The notes under the pieces: generated by a model | The model's database searches: none | What the model was told of the DNA's origin: nothing | What the model saw: only the letters and a program-made list of their open reading frames with translations | NCBI GenBank assembly: GCA_028684915.1 | Contig: JAQUEZ010000174.1 | Location: 1-12,527 of the forward strand | DNA: 12,527 nucleotides | From: Desulfobulbus sp. | Lineage (GTDB): Bacteria; Desulfobacterota; Desulfobulbia; Desulfobulbales; Desulfobulbaceae | Reading direction: 5' to 3' | Position numbers and translations under genes: made by a program | Shown: positions 6,585-12,527 of the stretch, piece by piece | Layout of the letters: each line of letters starts with the position of its first letter | Numbering within the stretch: the stretch's first letter is position 1

Positions 6585-6986
6585 TTAGCCGTTGCCTTTT
6601 TCGCTCGCGCTGGAGGGTTCGTTGAACGAATCTTTGGCCGCATCAACGCCCTTCTCGGCCGCAGTCCGCAGGCGAGAGCTCTTTTCCTCCACCGAGTTCA
6701 CTAACCGGTGCCCGGTGGTGGAAACATTCTCTTTCACTTTTCCCCAAGTCTGGCAACTGACCCGGCTTAAATCTTCCCGCGTTTCCTTTCCGGCCTTGGG
6801 CGCAAAAAGGAGACCCGCAACCGCCCCAACTGTGCCGCCAATGGCCACACCGAGCGCCAGCATGCCGGCATTCTTACGGCGCAATGCCTGTTCCCGGTTG
6901 ATCCTTGTCCCCGCTATCCGGTCAGCAATTTCTTTTAGAATCACGGCCGATCCTCCCACTTTGATAAGATTATTGAGTAAGGGCAT
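6585..6986 (-). CDS. YtxH-domain protein
   Basis: The product has 133 residues. The centre carries the YtxH signature: a glycine-rich hydrophobic helix followed by a basic motif (GTVGAVAGLLFAPKAGKETR, about 51-70) and a long polar, Lys/Glu/Ala-rich tail. YtxH belongs to stress-induced (sigma-B/sigma-H) small proteins in Bacillus; YtxH domains anchor to the membrane and their role is unknown. The N-terminal 40 residues (MPLLNNLIKVGGSAVILKEI) are an unassigned extension. ATG 6986 has AGGAGG 4-5 bases upstream. A much longer in-frame reading back to 7274 is glycine/proline-rich, overlaps the neighbouring gene and is rejected. Confidence 0.85.
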   Translation of the reverse strand: MPLLNNLIKVGGSAVILKEIADRIAGTRINREQALRRKNAGMLALGVAIGGTVGAVAGLLFAPKAGKETREDLSRVSCQTWGKVKENVSTTGHRLVNSVEEKSSRLRTAAEKGVDAAKDSFNEPSSASEKGNG

Positions 6987-7090
6987 ACTGCCTCCTGTAA
7001 AAGAGAACTGACATTTTTGCCCATCACCTGATGGGGCACAACACCTGTTCTCGGTTATGTTTTCATGCTGTTCCATACTCCAAGCCTCTA

Positions 7091-7240
7091 CTACATTCTT
7101 CTGCGGCCCTGCAGGAAATTGACCACCACCACAATCAGGGCAATGACCAGGAGGATATGAATCATCCCCCCCAGGGTGTAGCTGCTCACCAGCCCCAGCG
7201 CCCACAGAATCAATAGAACCACCGCGATTGTCCATAACAT
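7091..7240 (-). CDS. lmo0937-type small membrane protein (DUF5670-like)
   Basis: The product has 49 residues: MLWTIAVVLLILWALGLVSS, then YTLGGMIHILLVIALIVVVV, then FLQGRRRM. Two hydrophobic helices, the LWALG and GG-IH-LLVIA spacing and the arginine tail are the recognised pattern of the widespread lmo0937 family. Function is unknown; homologues often sit among general-stress genes. ATG 7240 has GGAGGAG just upstream. It lies 82 bp after the triple-BON gene and 104 bp before the YtxH gene, with no obvious promoter of its own. Confidence 0.88.
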   Translation of the reverse strand: MLWTIAVVLLILWALGLVSSYTLGGMIHILLVIALIVVVVNFLQGRRRM

Positions 7241-7273
7241 GTGCTCCTCCTTCCCGATTGAACGGGCCGCCCA

Positions 7274-7308
7274 TTGCCGGCTGGTGCCCTCTTGCATCCG
7301 GCCGGCAA
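7274..7308 (-). repeat. Dyad between the triple-BON gene and the small membrane protein gene
   Basis: TTGCCGG (7274-7280) and CCGGCAA (7302-7308) form a 7-bp stem with a 21-base loop just after the triple-BON stop. There is no T-run, so it may reduce read-through or protect the upstream message end rather than terminate. Confidence 0.35.
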
Positions 7309-7322
7309 CCAGGCTTTCGGTT

Positions 7323-8132
7323 TTATTTGGTTGCAGGATCTTTCTTTTCGATGACCATGTTGTTGACCACGCTTTTAACCCCATGGACGTCTTTAACGAA
7401 TTTGGTGGCCAAATTCACCTCGGCGGCGTTTTTAGCGGTGCCGGTTAATTTGACCATGCCATCGACCGTTTCCACCTTGGTGTTGAGGGCGCTGGTCGAC
7501 CGATGATACAGTAGGGTCGCCTTGACTAGGGCGGTGATGGAGGCATCATCGATCAATGTGCCCACGTCTTCGACCTTTTCAGTCACGGTTTTTCCCGCAT
7601 TGGCCACGACCATTTCATTTTTCACGTCTTTGACACCATCAACATCCTTGATGTATTCCGTGGTCAGATCGATCTGGGCCTTGCTCGCAGCTTCTCCGCG
7701 GACAGTGACGACCCCGTCTTTCACCTGAAACTCGGATTTGGTGGCACTGAGGTTGCGATGGTACAGCATCTCAAGCTTCACCCGTTCTTTGACCAAGGCG
7801 TCCATGTTGCCTGCGGTTTTTTCATCTTTGAGCACCAGCTGATTGTCGACACTCTTCACACCGGGCAAGCTCTCCACAGTTTCCGCTGCCAACTTTTTGT
7901 GGGGCTCTTCGGTGACGTTCCCGGTCAAGGTAACGACGCCCTCCTTGGAGGTGATCTTAATGGCATCATTGTTGAGGTAATTCTTAAAGATGTAAGAATC
8001 CCTGGCAGACGATTCGATGCGATCATCTGTTGTCGATGCGTACACCGGCGCACTGAATAGCAGCAGAGCCGAAGCAGTTGCCATTAGAACGGTGGAATAC
8101 ACTGCTTTTATGTGGAATTTTTCTTTGTTCAT
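7323..8132 (-). CDS. Secreted protein with three BON domains (OsmY-like)
   Basis: The product has 269 residues. A Sec signal peptide (MNKEKFHIK, hydrophobic core, APVYA with likely cleavage after A32) is followed by three BON domains at about 35-103, 111-178 and 194-263. Each has the helix-strand-GVV-LTG core (GVVTLTGNV, GVVTVRGEA, GMVKLTGTA) and a closing GVKxVxNxxV strand. OsmY in E. coli has two such domains and is a periplasmic protein raised by osmotic and stationary-phase stress; this is an expanded version with no lipobox. ATG 8132 has AAGGAG 8 bases upstream; an in-frame extension to 8228 is Arg/Cys-rich, would hide the signal peptide, and is rejected. It is the first gene after the stronger sigma-54-like promoter. 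Confidence 0.9.
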   Translation of the reverse strand: MNKEKFHIKAVYSTVLMATASALLLFSAPVYASTTDDRIESSARDSYIFKNYLNNDAIKITSKEGVVTLTGNVTEEPHKKLAAETVESLPGVKSVDNQLVLKDEKTAGNMDALVKERVKLEMLYHRNLSATKSEFQVKDGVVTVRGEAASKAQIDLTTEYIKDVDGVKDVKNEMVVANAGKTVTEKVEDVGTLIDDASITALVKATLLYHRSTSALNTKVETVDGMVKLTGTAKNAAEVNLATKFVKDVHGVKSVVNNMVIEKKDPATK

Positions 8133-8180
8133 CGAGACTTCTCCTTTTGGTTTTTTGTTGATCATGCGATTGCAAGAGCG

Positions 8181-8284
8181 CCGTTTTGACGCGTCTCCGC
8201 ACAACCGTGATCTTAAAAACGGAGGCACCGCTACGGGCTTTTACCTTGCTCCCATTACCCCGCCAGAAGTGGTGCCTCTGGCGG
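8181..8284 (-). promoter_or_regulatory. Structured 5' leader or attenuator candidate
   Basis: On the minus strand an 8-bp hairpin (CCGCCAGA/TCTGGCGG, 8284-8277 with 8267-8260) has loop GGCACCACT. Part of that loop, GGCACC, is exactly complementary to GGTGCC at 8229-8224. The extended pairing GAGGCACC/GGTGCCTC uses bases of the first stem, so the two are either alternatives or, with 6 bp only, a pseudoknot. The downstream arm is followed by TTTTT (8219-8215), which can itself pair through CCGTTTT with AAAACGG (8187-8181). Competing hairpins next to a T-run in the leader of the triple-BON gene resemble an attenuator or riboswitch, but I match it to no known class. Confidence 0.35.
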
Positions 8285-8347
8285 CTCTCTTGAATACGTT
8301 GGCTGGGGATGTCGCCTAGCCTGACAGATCCCTTTGTCTCTCTTAAA

Positions 8348-8362
8348 GCAAGTTCAGTGCCT
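8348..8362 (-). promoter_or_regulatory. Sigma-54-like (-24/-12) promoter for the triple-BON operon
   Basis: The minus strand reads AGGCACTGAACTTGCTTTAA. GG (8361-8360), ten bases and GC (8349-8348) give the invariant -24/-12 spacing, and GGCAC and TTGCT match the sigma-54 consensus. Predicted start is about 8336, leaving a leader of about 205 bases before the ATG at 8132. Confidence 0.72.
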
Positions 8363-8381
8363 AAAAAGGCAAATGGTTTTT

Positions 8382-8397
8382 TTGTTCAATGAAACAA
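8382..8397. promoter_or_regulatory. Dyad TTGTT-N6-AACAA, possible activator site
   Basis: The 16-base dyad lies between the two divergent sigma-54-like promoters. The same pattern recurs at 12244-12259 as TTGTTG-ATTG-CAACAA. It is short, and the region is AT-rich, so chance is possible. Confidence 0.3.
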
Positions 8398-8452
8398 TGG
8401 AATAATAGTATGTTGATCTGACACTAACCCTCTGGCTGAGTAGAGTCCGTCC

Positions 8453-8468
8453 CGGGAAAAGTGTTGCG
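8453..8468 (+). promoter_or_regulatory. Weak sigma-54-like site upstream of the kinase gene
   Basis: CGGGAAAAGTGTTGCG keeps GG (8454-8455), ten bases and GC (8466-8467) with a good TTGC at -12, but the -24 side lacks the CAC of the consensus. If real, it would make the sensor-regulator genes self-activated. Chance occurrence is possible. Confidence 0.3.
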
Positions 8469-8746
8469 TGTCTCGTAAACGTTGCGGTCATTTTCGTTAC
8501 AAAAGGGTATTCAGGCTGGCCCTATTCCGTCTTGTTCTTTCAACCGCACCGGAGAACTGACGAGAGACCTCGCCTACGTTCGGAAAGGCACAGCCAGGAA
8601 TTGAGATCGCGTGAACTCGCCGTGCCAATAAGGATAGCTTGCATGCAACAGAAATGTTTCGCTATTTCCCTGTTACGCGTTACACTTTAACCTTCCTTGC
8701 GGAATTACGTGCAAAGTCAATTCAGAGAGGAGGCTGCTGTGCGGAT

Positions 8747-10486
8747 ATGACCGATCAATCATCTCAAGAGAAACGTCTTGCCGAGTTGCGCCTTCTTGCG
8801 GAGCAACGCAGTCGTGAACAGAGGCTCCGGAACTTTCCGGCAACAAGCGGCCAGGACAGCCAGCGGCTTGTCCACGAATTGCAGGTGCATCAGATCGAAC
8901 TGGAAATGCAAAACGAGGAGCTCCGCGCGACCCAGGAACAACTGGGCGAATCGCTGGAAAAATATTCCGACCTCTATGAGTTTGCCCCGGTCGGGTACGT
9001 TACTTCCAATCGGAAGGGGCGCATCGTGGAGGCCAACCTTACCTTTGCCGGGCAGTTGATGATTGAACGAGGCCGCCTGATCAACTCCGCCCTGTTGCTG
9101 CATGCGATAGAAGCGGATCGCGCCACCTTTCGCGACCATCTTGAGCAGGTTTTCCAGACCAACGAACGGCAGAGCTGCGAACTGCGGCTGGAACAAAGAA
9201 ACGGCCCGGAACGGTACGTCCAGGTTGACAGCATCCGAGCGCTGCAGGCCGACGGTACCCCGCACTGCCGGACTTCAGTCACCGATATTTCGGCAAGAAA
9301 GATAGCCGAAGACGAGCTTCTCAAGCTGCATGCTGCCTTGGAGAATAGGGTGGAAGAGCGCACACTCGCGCTGAGTGAAAGTGAAAACAAATTCAAAAAA
9401 CTGTCCCAGGAATTCCGGATACTCTTGAGCGCCATCAGCGACACCTTGATCCTACTCTCCCCCGAAATGGAAATATTGTGGATCAATGGCGATAACACCC
9501 TGGAATTGGACAAGGCGATCGCCGACCCGGCCGGGCAATACTGTTACAAGCTCCTCCATGACCGTATATCTCTCCTGGAAGTCTGCCCGGTCACCCGCTG
9601 TTTCGCAACGGGACACAAAGAAGTCGCGATTGTGACTTACAATGGGGCCGTGCTCGACATCAGGGCCTTTCCAATCCGTGAGGCGGACACGGTCACCAGC
9701 GCTCTCCTGCTGGTCAGCGACATCACCGAAAAGATGTCCATGCAGGCAGAGGCGATCCAGGCAGCGCATCTGGCCTCGCTGGGTGAGTTGGCCGCCGGCG
9801 TGGCGCACGAAATCAACAACCCGATCACCGGCATCATCAACTATGGCCAGATACTGATCAATGAGTGCAGCCCGGAGAGTCTGGAAAAGGACATCGGCAC
9901 GCGCATTGTCAAGGAAGGCGAGCGGGTCGGCCGCATCGTCACCACCCTCCTTTCCTACGCCCAGAACGATCGGCGAAAAGATAAAAGACCCTCGCGTCTC
10001 CCTGCCATTGTGGCGGAATCCGTCGTTCTCACCCAGGCGCAGATCCGCAAGGAGGGCATCACCCTCGCCATCGACCTGTCCGACAACCTGCCTCCGGTTG
10101 ACGTCAACTTTCAGCAGATCCAGCAATGCATTATCAACATCATCAATAATGCGCGCTACGCCTTAAACGAGAAGTATCCCGGACGGCATGCCAACAAGCG
10201 CCTCGAGATCACCGCCAAGTGCGTGGTCATCAATGGGCAGCCGTCGGTGCACCTCATCTTTCATGATCGAGGGGTGGGGATTGCCGCGCATGAACTGGCG
10301 GTGGTGACCAAGCCGTTCTTTTCCACTAAGCCGTTTGGCAAAGGGACCGGCCTGGGTTTGAACATCACCCAAAAAATAATTGCGGACCATGGCGGCAGCC
10401 TGCTCTTTGAGAGCGTCAAAGACGAGTTCACCAAGGTTATCATTGCATTACCGGTGCATCAAAGCGATGCCGAGGGGGAAAGATGA
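8747..10486 (+). CDS. Soluble PAS-PAS sensor histidine kinase (NtrB-like)
   Basis: The product has 579 residues and no membrane segment. In order: a charged N-terminal helix, PAS 1 (about 72-185), a coiled coil (about 183-225, ENRVEERTLALSESENKFKK), PAS 2 (about 218-330) and a HisKA/HATPase core. H-box is GVAHEINNPITGI with phosphoacceptor His354; N-box is IINIINNARYAL (Asn468); G1 is DRGVGI; F/G2 is FFSTKPFGKGTGLGL. PAS 2 contains CYKLLHDR and EVCPVTRCF with cysteines at 266, 280 and 285, possible redox or metal ligands. It likely phosphorylates the adjacent NtrC-type regulator, whose ATG overlaps its stop (ATGA). ATG 8747 is chosen with AGGAGG 14 bases upstream (long spacing); an upstream TTG at 8639 and ATG at 8654 lack good signals and add atypical sequence. 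Confidence 0.93.
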   Translation: MTDQSSQEKRLAELRLLAEQRSREQRLRNFPATSGQDSQRLVHELQVHQIELEMQNEELRATQEQLGESLEKYSDLYEFAPVGYVTSNRKGRIVEANLTFAGQLMIERGRLINSALLLHAIEADRATFRDHLEQVFQTNERQSCELRLEQRNGPERYVQVDSIRALQADGTPHCRTSVTDISARKIAEDELLKLHAALENRVEERTLALSESENKFKKLSQEFRILLSAISDTLILLSPEMEILWINGDNTLELDKAIADPAGQYCYKLLHDRISLLEVCPVTRCFATGHKEVAIVTYNGAVLDIRAFPIREADTVTSALLLVSDITEKMSMQAEAIQAAHLASLGELAAGVAHEINNPITGIINYGQILINECSPESLEKDIGTRIVKEGERVGRIVTTLLSYAQNDRRKDKRPSRLPAIVAESVVLTQAQIRKEGITLAIDLSDNLPPVDVNFQQIQQCIINIINNARYALNEKYPGRHANKRLEITAKCVVINGQPSVHLIFHDRGVGIAAHELAVVTKPFFSTKPFGKGTGLGLNITQKIIADHGGSLLFESVKDEFTKVIIALPVHQSDAEGER

Positions 10487-12192
10487 GTGCAAGAATTCTG
10501 GTGATCGATGACGAAGAATCGATCAGGTTTACCTTTGAACGGTTCCTCAGGGGCGCGGGGCATATTGTCGCCACGGCTGCCAGCTGCGGCGAGGCCCTGG
10601 CCCGGTTAAACGAGACGGATTTTGATATGGTCTTTGCCGATATCATCCTGGACGATGGAACCGGAATCGATATTTTACGCGAGATCAAGGGGCGAGGCCT
10701 GAGTTGCCCGGTGATCATGATCACCGGCGATCCGGGTATCGTGACCGCGACCGATTCCATCCGGCTGGGCGCCTTCGATTACATAGCCAAGCCTGTCAAC
10801 CAGGAGTCCTTGCTCGGCCTCACCCGAACAGCATTGAAATACAAAGCCCTCCATGAAGAAAAAGAAAAATACCGAACCAACCTGGAGGCGATCTTCCGGA
10901 GCGTCCGTGATGCGATAATCAGCGTCGACAAGGATTCGGTGCTGATTGAGCTCAACGAGGCCGCCCTCACCCTCTGCGCCTATTCTCGCGAGGATATCGG
11001 CAAACCCTTCCGGGATCTCCCGGTGCGATGCGGCGGAAAATGCGGCGAGATTCTCGCGGCGGCAATCAAAAGCGGCGCCCCGGTCGAGGCGGACCATATC
11101 GAATGTCAGCAGGGGAATCGGGCCGCGCGAGTGGTCAGCGTGCGGACCTACCCGCTCCTCGATCTCGGCAGCAAGCCCTCGGGCGTGGTGATGGTGGTAC
11201 GGGACGACACCCATGTGGCTGATCTGGAAAGAGAGCTGACCGAGCACCGGCAGTTTCATCGCATCATCGGCAAAAGTGAGCCGATGCAGCAGGTCTATTC
11301 CCTGATCAAGGCCTTGGCCGTTGTACAAACCACGGTCCTCATCACCGGGGAAAGTGGCACCGGCAAAGAACTGGTGGCCGAGGCCTTGCACCTTGCCGGC
11401 GACCGCAGCCATAAACCGCTGGTTAAGGTGAACTGTTCGGCACTGCCCGAAAATCTCCTGGAAGCGGAACTCTTTGGTCACGTCAAAGGGTCGTTCACCG
11501 GCGCCATCAGAGACAACGAGGGCCGGTTCCACCGGGCGGACGGCGGCACCATTTTCTTCGATGAAATTGGCGATATCTCGCCCAAAATCCAGGTGAAGCT
11601 CCTGCGCGTGCTCGAAGAGAGCGAATTCGAACGCGTCGGCAGCTCGGCCTCCACCAAAGTCAACGTGCGCCTGATCGCGGCCACCAACCGCAATCTTCAG
11701 GAGAAGGTCCAGCTGGGCGAAATGCGGGAAGACCTCTACTACCGGCTCAAAGTGGTTGAGATCAGGTTGCCCCCCTTGCGGGACAGGCGCGAAGACATCC
11801 CGCTGCTGCTTGAACACTTTCGTGACAAATTCAATGCTAAATTCAAAAAGAATATTACCGCCGTCTCTTCGGACGTTCTCAAGGCGTTTGCCAAGTATCC
11901 CTGGCCGGGCAATGTCCGCGAACTCGAGCACACCATGGAACATGCCTTTGTCCTCTGCAATCAGAACATCATCACCTTTGATCATTTACCGCCCGACTTC
12001 ATGAAGATCCCAGGGGTGCGGCGCTCTGCCGGGGGCGAGGCGCAGGGGATCGATTCCGGTGCCACCTTGGAAGCTCTCAACAAAACCGCCTGGAACAAGG
12101 CCAAAGCCGCCCGTCTGCTGGGGATCGACCGCGTCACCCTTTACCGGAGAATTAAAAAATTCAATTTGATCGAAGAGTTTCCGCGAACGTAG
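10483..12192 (+). CDS. NtrC-family sigma-54-dependent response regulator with extra PAS domain
   Basis: The product has 569 residues. The receiver domain (1-120) has the acidic pair D9/D10, phospho-acceptor D53, T81 and K103. A PAS domain follows at about 126-245, which is not part of standard NtrC. The AAA+ sigma-54 activator domain (about 260-490) has Walker A GESGTGKE (289-296), a sigma-54 contact loop GSFTGA (336-341, Ser replacing the usual Ala of GAFTGA), Walker B GGTIFFDEIGD (354-364) and REDLYYRLKV. A Fis-type helix-turn-helix closes the protein (about 527-561, AARLLGIDRVTLYRRIKKF). It should bind upstream sites and open sigma-54 promoters by ATP hydrolysis. The overlap with the kinase stop implies translational coupling. 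The best nearby targets are the sigma-54-like sites at 8348-8362 and 4487-4501. Confidence 0.95.
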   Translation: MSARILVIDDEESIRFTFERFLRGAGHIVATAASCGEALARLNETDFDMVFADIILDDGTGIDILREIKGRGLSCPVIMITGDPGIVTATDSIRLGAFDYIAKPVNQESLLGLTRTALKYKALHEEKEKYRTNLEAIFRSVRDAIISVDKDSVLIELNEAALTLCAYSREDIGKPFRDLPVRCGGKCGEILAAAIKSGAPVEADHIECQQGNRAARVVSVRTYPLLDLGSKPSGVVMVVRDDTHVADLERELTEHRQFHRIIGKSEPMQQVYSLIKALAVVQTTVLITGESGTGKELVAEALHLAGDRSHKPLVKVNCSALPENLLEAELFGHVKGSFTGAIRDNEGRFHRADGGTIFFDEIGDISPKIQVKLLRVLEESEFERVGSSASTKVNVRLIAATNRNLQEKVQLGEMREDLYYRLKVVEIRLPPLRDRREDIPLLLEHFRDKFNAKFKKNITAVSSDVLKAFAKYPWPGNVRELEHTMEHAFVLCNQNIITFDHLPPDFMKIPGVRRSAGGEAQGIDSGATLEALNKTAWNKAKAARLLGIDRVTLYRRIKKFNLIEEFPRT

Positions 12193-12510
12193 CACCCTAC
12201 CCATCAAGCGTTGCATGATTTGGCTTGAAATTGCGCAACACATTTGTTGATTGCAACAATTGCTTTCTTGTTGATCAGGAGCCGAATACACTCTGGCACC
12301 TCCCAACCGTCGAATAAATCGTCCAAAATGGCGCAGGCGATCTCGCTTTCATTTTTGGTACAAATCTTGATAGCCTCAATCGTATGAAAGAACTTCAGAG
12401 GGAAGTTTTTTGCCGGGTTTGCTCATTGCAACACGGCGACGAACCTTTCCACGAGATGACTCGAACACTGCTGGCCGCCAGACCAGAAGACGCTCACTAG
12501 GATAAGAAAA
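12193..12510. other. Region after the regulator gene; ambiguous short reading frames and dyads
   Basis: On the minus strand 12204-12422 is open for 72 codons with protein-like content (ESEIACAILDDLFDGWEVPE, then CIRLLINKKAIVAIN) but has no ATG and is closed upstream by TGA at 12425-12423, so it may be a gene remnant. On the plus strand 12384-12500 encodes 38 residues (MKELQREVFCRVCSLQHGDE and onward) ending 10 bp before the next ATG, without a ribosome-binding site. Only one, if either, can be real. Dyads TTGCGCAA (12231-12238) and TTGTTG-ATTG-CAACAA (12244-12259), and a second TTGTTGAT at 12268, lie close together. Confidence 0.4.
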
Positions 12511-12527
12511 ATGGCACGTATACTTGT
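12511..12527 (+). CDS. Start of a further gene, possibly a response regulator
   Basis: ATG 12511 follows AGGA at about 9 bases and encodes MARIL plus a partial codon that must be Val (GT followed by any base). MARILV is the usual opening of CheY-like receiver domains, and the neighbouring NtrC-type regulator opens MSARILVIDDE. Only five full codons are visible, so the assignment is a suggestion from start, spacing and context. Confidence 0.4.

Larger units (their letters stand above)
8133..8746. other. Divergent regulatory region between triple-BON operon and two-component genes
   Basis: This 614-bp stretch has no convincing gene. It holds a structured leader candidate (8181-8284), a minus-strand sigma-54-like promoter (8348-8362), a dyad TTGTT-N6-AACAA (8382-8397) and a weaker plus-strand -24/-12-like site (8453-8468). 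The remainder (about 8480-8720) shows nothing I can name. The arrangement suggests joint control of the structural operon and its regulators. Confidence 0.6.

Noticed and set aside
7274..7291. GG-N10-GC spacing on the minus strand before the lmo0937-type gene
   Set aside because: The two dinucleotides have the right distance, but the CAC and TTG contacts are out of register; better explained as part of the GC-rich dyad.
8133..8228. N-terminal extension of the triple-BON protein
   Set aside because: Arg/Cys-rich, lies within the structured leader, and would place the signal peptide internally; the start at 8132 has a strong ribosome-binding site.
9452..10126. 224-codon minus-strand frame
   Set aside because: Antisense to the histidine kinase catalytic core, which is clearly the real gene.
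10675..11985. 436-codon open frame on the minus strand
   Set aside because: Lies wholly antisense to the NtrC-type regulator, whose motifs are intact; composition reflects the complementary strand of a GC-biased gene and no family pattern is visible.

Overview
The window looks like chromosomal DNA of a Gram-negative, probably deltaproteobacterial (Desulfobacterota-like) organism. This rests on style only: NtrC-type signalling, lipoproteins, an outer-membrane barrel protein and a moderately high G+C content. No taxonomic marker was checked.

Left part (1-2627, all minus strand): a partial DedA-family membrane protein, the undecaprenyl-diphosphatase UppP directly upstream of it, and an AI-2E-family membrane protein. 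UppP and DedA fit a lipid-carrier recycling pair. A tRNA-Pro(TGG) gene follows on the plus strand (2846-2923) with its own promoter and a strong intrinsic terminator.

Middle (3169-8132, all minus strand): a dense series of small envelope and stress-type proteins. Read in the direction of transcription they are a secreted triple-BON protein, a 49-residue membrane protein, a YtxH-type protein, a membrane-anchored coiled-coil protein, a BON-DUF1207 outer-membrane protein and CsbD. A second set follows: a DUF3096-type protein, a BON lipoprotein, a DUF3309-type protein and a small lipoprotein. The reading frame of that last lipoprotein is cut from a BON domain by one in-frame TAA. Each set is preceded by a matching sigma-54-like (-24/-12) promoter sharing 15 of 17 bases.

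Right part (8747-12192, plus strand): divergent from the triple-BON operon lies a two-component pair, a soluble double-PAS histidine kinase overlapping by 4 bp an NtrC-family sigma-54 activator with an extra PAS domain. The simplest reading is one module: the kinase and activator sense a stress and switch on the two sigma-54 operons of small envelope proteins. A further reading frame beginning like a response regulator starts at 12511 and runs off the edge.

The most interesting points are the duplicated sigma-54 promoter, the sense-to-stop change in the lipoprotein-BON gene, and an unassigned structured leader upstream of the triple-BON gene.
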